Shown piece after piece: positions 33,536 through 36,141 of a DNA stretch of 36,141 nt. The notes beneath the pieces are model-generated. The model was given only the letters and a program-made list of their open reading frames with translations, was not told the origin of the DNA and did no database searches. Made by a program: the position numbers and the translations under genes. The stretch lies in contig MGOK01000151.1 in NCBI GenBank assembly GCA_001795335.1, positions 37,371 to 73,511 on the forward strand, given 5' to 3'. This DNA is from Chloroflexi bacterium RBG_19FT_COMBO_55_16. GTDB lineage: Bacteria; Chloroflexota; Anaerolineae; Anaerolineales; UBA4823. The stretch's first letter is position 1; each line of letters starts with the position of its first letter.

Positions 33536-34421
33536 ATTTCCTTATTACGATCAGCGGATACTGCCCTTTCTCCCCAAAGAAATGAGGAAAACGCTCTTCC
33601 ATCCAAAACAGCAACCGCAAGAACCACCTGCCTCCCAGCCTTTGGTGAACAAACGTCCGCAAGAACTTCACACTGACGCTGCGCCAGACCAGGACCTCAA
33701 GTGGCATTGACGAACCGATTTCCAGTTTCATCCAGGCAGCGTTATTCTTGCTGATGAAGGTTCCTTTCAGTTTAGAACCGTTAAGCCTAGTCCTGACATG
33801 GATCGACTTTTTAGGCAGGGGGGCCTTCCCCCACATTCGCTGTGCCTTCCTGCGCACCTGGTTGATCCACTGTAGTGGAGCATTGAAGAATCGCATCAGC
33901 GGCGGGTCGACCCAGCCATTAACCACGATAGCTGCATTGTGAAGAGCCAGCACCCGGTACAACTCACCGTATGCCTGGCGATGTTCGCCCTCCGGCAGAT
34001 GGTGAATTGTATGCAAAGAAACGACACCATCGAAGATTTCTGGCTTGAAGGGCAGGTTAGCGACATCTGCTACCACGAAAAGGCCATGACCACCGTTCTG
34101 CCGGTCGCCGATGCGCTGCCGTGCCTCCCGTAAGGCTACCTTCGAGATATCGGCACAGACGCGAGCCTGATAGCCACGGGAATATTCCAAATACTCAGGG
34201 TATTGGATCGGCCCGGAGCCAGCGTCTAACAAATATTTCCCGTCCGGATTGAGATGGCGGGCGACGCGTAAATGACAGCGGTGGATGTATTCACGGGACA
34301 CCGGGCGCAAGTCTTCATAACGAGCATTCTGGTAAAACCCTTCACCCGCTTCTTGCCAGCCGATCTGGTCGTAAAACTGGCGCACCTGCCGTTTGATTTC
34401 CATCTCGATAGTCGTATTCAC
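33531..34421 (-). CDS. Class I SAM-dependent methyltransferase
   Basis: 296 residues from GTG 34421. Motif I is YLLDAGSGPIQYPEYLEYS, the acidic motif-II residue lies in VCADIS, then FVVADVANLPFKPEIFDGVV and SLHTIHHLPEGEHRQAYGEL are typical of Methyltransf_11/25. The second half (PLQWINQVRRKAQRMWGK...) is an extra helical region. The open frame extends upstream to 34532, but those codons overlap the glycosyltransferase gene and look like shadow sequence. The GTG forms a GTGA overlap with that gene's stop, so coupling is likely; ATG 34403 is the alternative. It probably methylates a sugar or lipid-linked intermediate; target unknown. Confidence 0.83.
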   Translation of the reverse strand: MNTTIEMEIKRQVRQFYDQIGWQEAGEGFYQNARYEDLRPVSREYIHRCHLRVARHLNPDGKYLLDAGSGPIQYPEYLEYSRGYQARVCADISKVALREARQRIGDRQNGGHGLFVVADVANLPFKPEIFDGVVSLHTIHHLPEGEHRQAYGELYRVLALHNAAIVVNGWVDPPLMRFFNAPLQWINQVRRKAQRMWGKAPLPKKSIHVRTRLNGSKLKGTFISKNNAAWMKLEIGSSMPLEVLVWRSVSVKFLRTFVHQRLGGRWFLRLLFWMEERFPHFFGEKGQYPLIVIRKS

Positions 34422-36013
34422 ATCGTCCAATCTACTGTCTCTCCAACCAAATAGCGGAAGGTATCGCCAAATTGCGCCTGACCCTCTTCGGCAAGGACAC
34501 GACCCACCGGCCACTCTTTCACATCCGTCCATAGGTGAACCAGGTGCCAGGGAAAGGGGAATGGATATTCGAAGAAGAAACGGTAAGCGTATTCCCAGGC
34601 GCGTTCGATCTGAATCCTCGAGAGTCGGTATTTATCCGGAGCCGAGAGGACTCGGTCCAGAAGGTCAAAATATGATTCCCATGAATTGGGATCTAGCGTA
34701 AAGCCCTTGCCTCGATAATGGGTTTGTCCGACGGCGATCATCGGCACACCGCTCATCGCCATCTCCAGTCCGACTGTCGTCGTATAGACCAGTCCCAGGT
34801 CAGCAATTTCGACGATATCATAGGTGTTCACAGTTGCAGCGGCAGATACCAGATGGATGTGAGCAGGCAAACCTTCCGGAAGCGCTCCCCTTACCACGTC
34901 TGCCACAGAGGGACCTTTGGTGATCAATTCTCCTGGATGAATGCGTACCACAAGCTGCACCTCCGTGCGATCCGCGAAATATTGCACGGTTCGCTTCAAC
35001 CACTCGGTCATACTGTCGCTGAATACCTGCCGACCGAGGGTGAGGCTGTCCCCAATCACATTGGTTGCCAGCAACACGATCGGGCGGTTATCCAGGCTGA
35101 GTCCGGACCGCACCTGTTGACCACCAATGCTGGGAACACCCTGCCAGCGCCGCGAGAAATTTTCCCATGAGCTGGCTTTCTGGCGGGCAGCAAACAGCTG
35201 GCGCACCTGGTCCAGCTGGGTGGCACTCAAGGCATGCCCACCGCGCGCTGACCAAAGGTCATCAGTCTGTTGGCGCATGACTTCAGCGTCCTTCCCCAGC
35301 CACATACGATGGCGTTGCTCGCCAAATTCATAGGTCACCACCGGAATACCAAGGAAGCGCGCTACCTGATAGACCACGCCGAACTCCAAAATGCTCCCGT
35401 TCGGGATGATGACTACGTCAGGTCGGTCGGACTTCATCCAAGCCAGCGCTGCCCGAGCCGCGGCAGTGTTACGCGCTAACCGCAATTGGTACAGATCGCT
35501 TTCCTGAGAGATATCCTCTACCTGTAAGGTGTATTGAGTATCGCGCAGCGAAATGTCCTCGACGGCCCCTTTCAAGTCCCAGGGTAGGTCAACAGCCCGC
35601 GACTCTGTTCCCAGCCAGGATACCGCCTTTACCAGCGGTGAAGCCTGGCGTAAAACGTCCTGTGTATAAGCGTTTTGACGGCGTACATCAAAACGGTTGA
35701 GCGGTTTCTGCCACTTGCCATAAGGCAAATATGCCAGGGTCACCGACTGCCCCAATCCGGCCAGGGCTAATCCTACCAGGGTGGCATGCGAGATCCAGTA
35801 ATGTAGGGTGCTGAATATCAGCACATTCTTCCCAGGTTGAGCACCTTGCGCCGCCTTTTCCGACTCGGCGCGCCATTCCAACAATCCTGCCTGTAATTCC
35901 TGCAGAGTAAAGCTCTTATTGAGCGGCCTACCAGGCTGCCGCAGGTGCCAGTATGCCTCGGCAGTCAGTGGTAGTTCACCCAGGAATTTCTTCGCGGTTA
36001 TCTTCGCAATCAT
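34418..36013 (-). CDS. Capsule-type GT-B glycosyltransferase-like protein
   Basis: 531 residues from ATG 36013, which forms an ATGA overlap with the stop of the gene at the right edge; an upstream GTG at 36031 is less likely. VLIFSTLHYWISHATLVGLA opens a GT-B N-terminal half and VVIIPNGSILEFGVVYQVAR follows. The C-terminal half has LVVRIHPGELITKG, then DIVEIADLGLVYTTTVGLEM and AMSGVPMIAVGQTHYRGKGF, which is the capsule-synthesis (KpsS/LipB) and CDP-glycerol-transferase-like donor-site pattern. It is related to the protein at 13933-15519 but lacks its four-cysteine cluster. The sugar is unknown. Confidence 0.75.
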   Translation of the reverse strand: MIAKITAKKFLGELPLTAEAYWHLRQPGRPLNKSFTLQELQAGLLEWRAESEKAAQGAQPGKNVLIFSTLHYWISHATLVGLALAGLGQSVTLAYLPYGKWQKPLNRFDVRRQNAYTQDVLRQASPLVKAVSWLGTESRAVDLPWDLKGAVEDISLRDTQYTLQVEDISQESDLYQLRLARNTAAARAALAWMKSDRPDVVIIPNGSILEFGVVYQVARFLGIPVVTYEFGEQRHRMWLGKDAEVMRQQTDDLWSARGGHALSATQLDQVRQLFAARQKASSWENFSRRWQGVPSIGGQQVRSGLSLDNRPIVLLATNVIGDSLTLGRQVFSDSMTEWLKRTVQYFADRTEVQLVVRIHPGELITKGPSVADVVRGALPEGLPAHIHLVSAAATVNTYDIVEIADLGLVYTTTVGLEMAMSGVPMIAVGQTHYRGKGFTLDPNSWESYFDLLDRVLSAPDKYRLSRIQIERAWEYAYRFFFEYPFPFPWHLVHLWTDVKEWPVGRVLAEEGQAQFGDTFRYLVGETVDWTM

Positions 36014-36141
36014 CTCGCCTCGATCTGCCACTCCAGCAGTGGGCGCACCGGACCCAGGCGCGCTTCAGGCCACTGCATTCCTGGAGCTCCAGTACCATCC
36101 ACTGTGAAGGTCAGGGCATGCTCTTCTTGAAAATAGCGCTT
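36010..36141 (-). CDS. C-terminal end of a probable Wzt-type ABC ATPase (glycan-binding domain), cut by window edge
   Basis: The last 43 codons of a gene that enters from the right edge: they begin KRYFQEEHALTFTV and end PVRPLLEWQIEAR before TGA. The pattern of an E-x-A-L-x-F-x-V strand, then a Trp-Pro, then VRP-LLEW matches, from memory, the end of the Wzt C-terminal glycan-binding domain found behind ABC ATPases of LPS/capsule exporters. Only a short piece is visible, so other beta-sandwich proteins cannot be excluded. The TGA overlaps the ATG of the glycosyltransferase gene by ATGA, showing they are coupled. Confidence 0.5.
   Translation of the reverse strand, partial: KRYFQEEHALTFTVDGTGAPGMQWPEARLGPVRPLLEWQIEAR

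Noticed and set aside
34422..34532. N-terminal extension of the right-hand methyltransferase
   Set aside because: It would overlap the glycosyltransferase gene by over 100 bases; the GTGA coupling at 34418-34421 gives a normal start.

Overview
The window is one continuous surface-polysaccharide locus of a bacterium. Thirty-three of 34 protein genes, counting the two cut by the window edges, lie on the minus strand, so they are transcribed from the right edge to the left edge. Many overlap by 4 to 23 bases or sit within 40 bases of each other. Only one gene (21256-22878) is on the plus strand. No gap exceeds about 205 bases, and I see no tRNA, rRNA, CRISPR array, transposase or phage gene. The gene families (Wzm/Wzt export, SpsF, NeuB, PtmA/PseB, an Aquifex-type Sat-CysC fusion, many GT-C enzymes) and moderate G+C suit a free-living, probably environmental bacterium. 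My guess is Chloroflexota (Anaerolineae-like), but the sequence does not prove a phylum.

Right part (36141 to 22906, in transcription order): the end of a probable Wzt-type ATPase C-terminal domain, a capsule-type glycosyltransferase, a methyltransferase, a PseB-type UDP-GlcNAc 4,6-dehydratase, an RmlD-like reductase, a NeuB-family synthase, a GT4 glycosyltransferase, an SpsF-type nucleotidyltransferase, three more putative glycosyltransferases, a sulfotransferase and a Gfo/Idh/MocA oxidoreductase. This block looks like a Sps/Pse/Leg-type acidic sugar pathway plus assembly enzymes.

Middle part (22878 to 13933): a lone plus-strand GT-C membrane glycosyltransferase faces a bifunctional ATP sulfurylase/APS kinase across a 203-base gap with a good extended -10 promoter in each direction. 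Below the PAPS synthetase come a PtmA-like SDR, a CMP-nonulosonate cytidylyltransferase, a NeuB fused to a second TIM-barrel domain, and another capsule-type glycosyltransferase.

Left part (13927 to 1): a methyltransferase, a sulfotransferase, a second cytidylyltransferase, a D-2-hydroxyacid dehydrogenase, an SDR, a DUF115 protein, a GT39-like membrane enzyme, two sister GT2 enzymes flanking a third sulfotransferase, the Wzm/Wzt ABC exporter, a secreted GH43-like beta-propeller protein, a GT-C enzyme and the start of rfbC.

Together the genes describe the synthesis, decoration and ABC-dependent export of a sulfated, probably nonulosonate-containing and methylated glycan. PAPS made by Sat-CysC would feed three sulfotransferases. 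The two NeuB enzymes and three cytidylyltransferase-type enzymes suggest at least two activated acidic sugars.

The least expected signal is non-genic. Period-7 degenerate repeat arrays occur five times. A GCTGAYG-like family lies inside two genes and is read through in frame. A TTCACGN-like family lies only at gene junctions, where its TGA supplies stop codons. Reading-frame arithmetic explains this partition.
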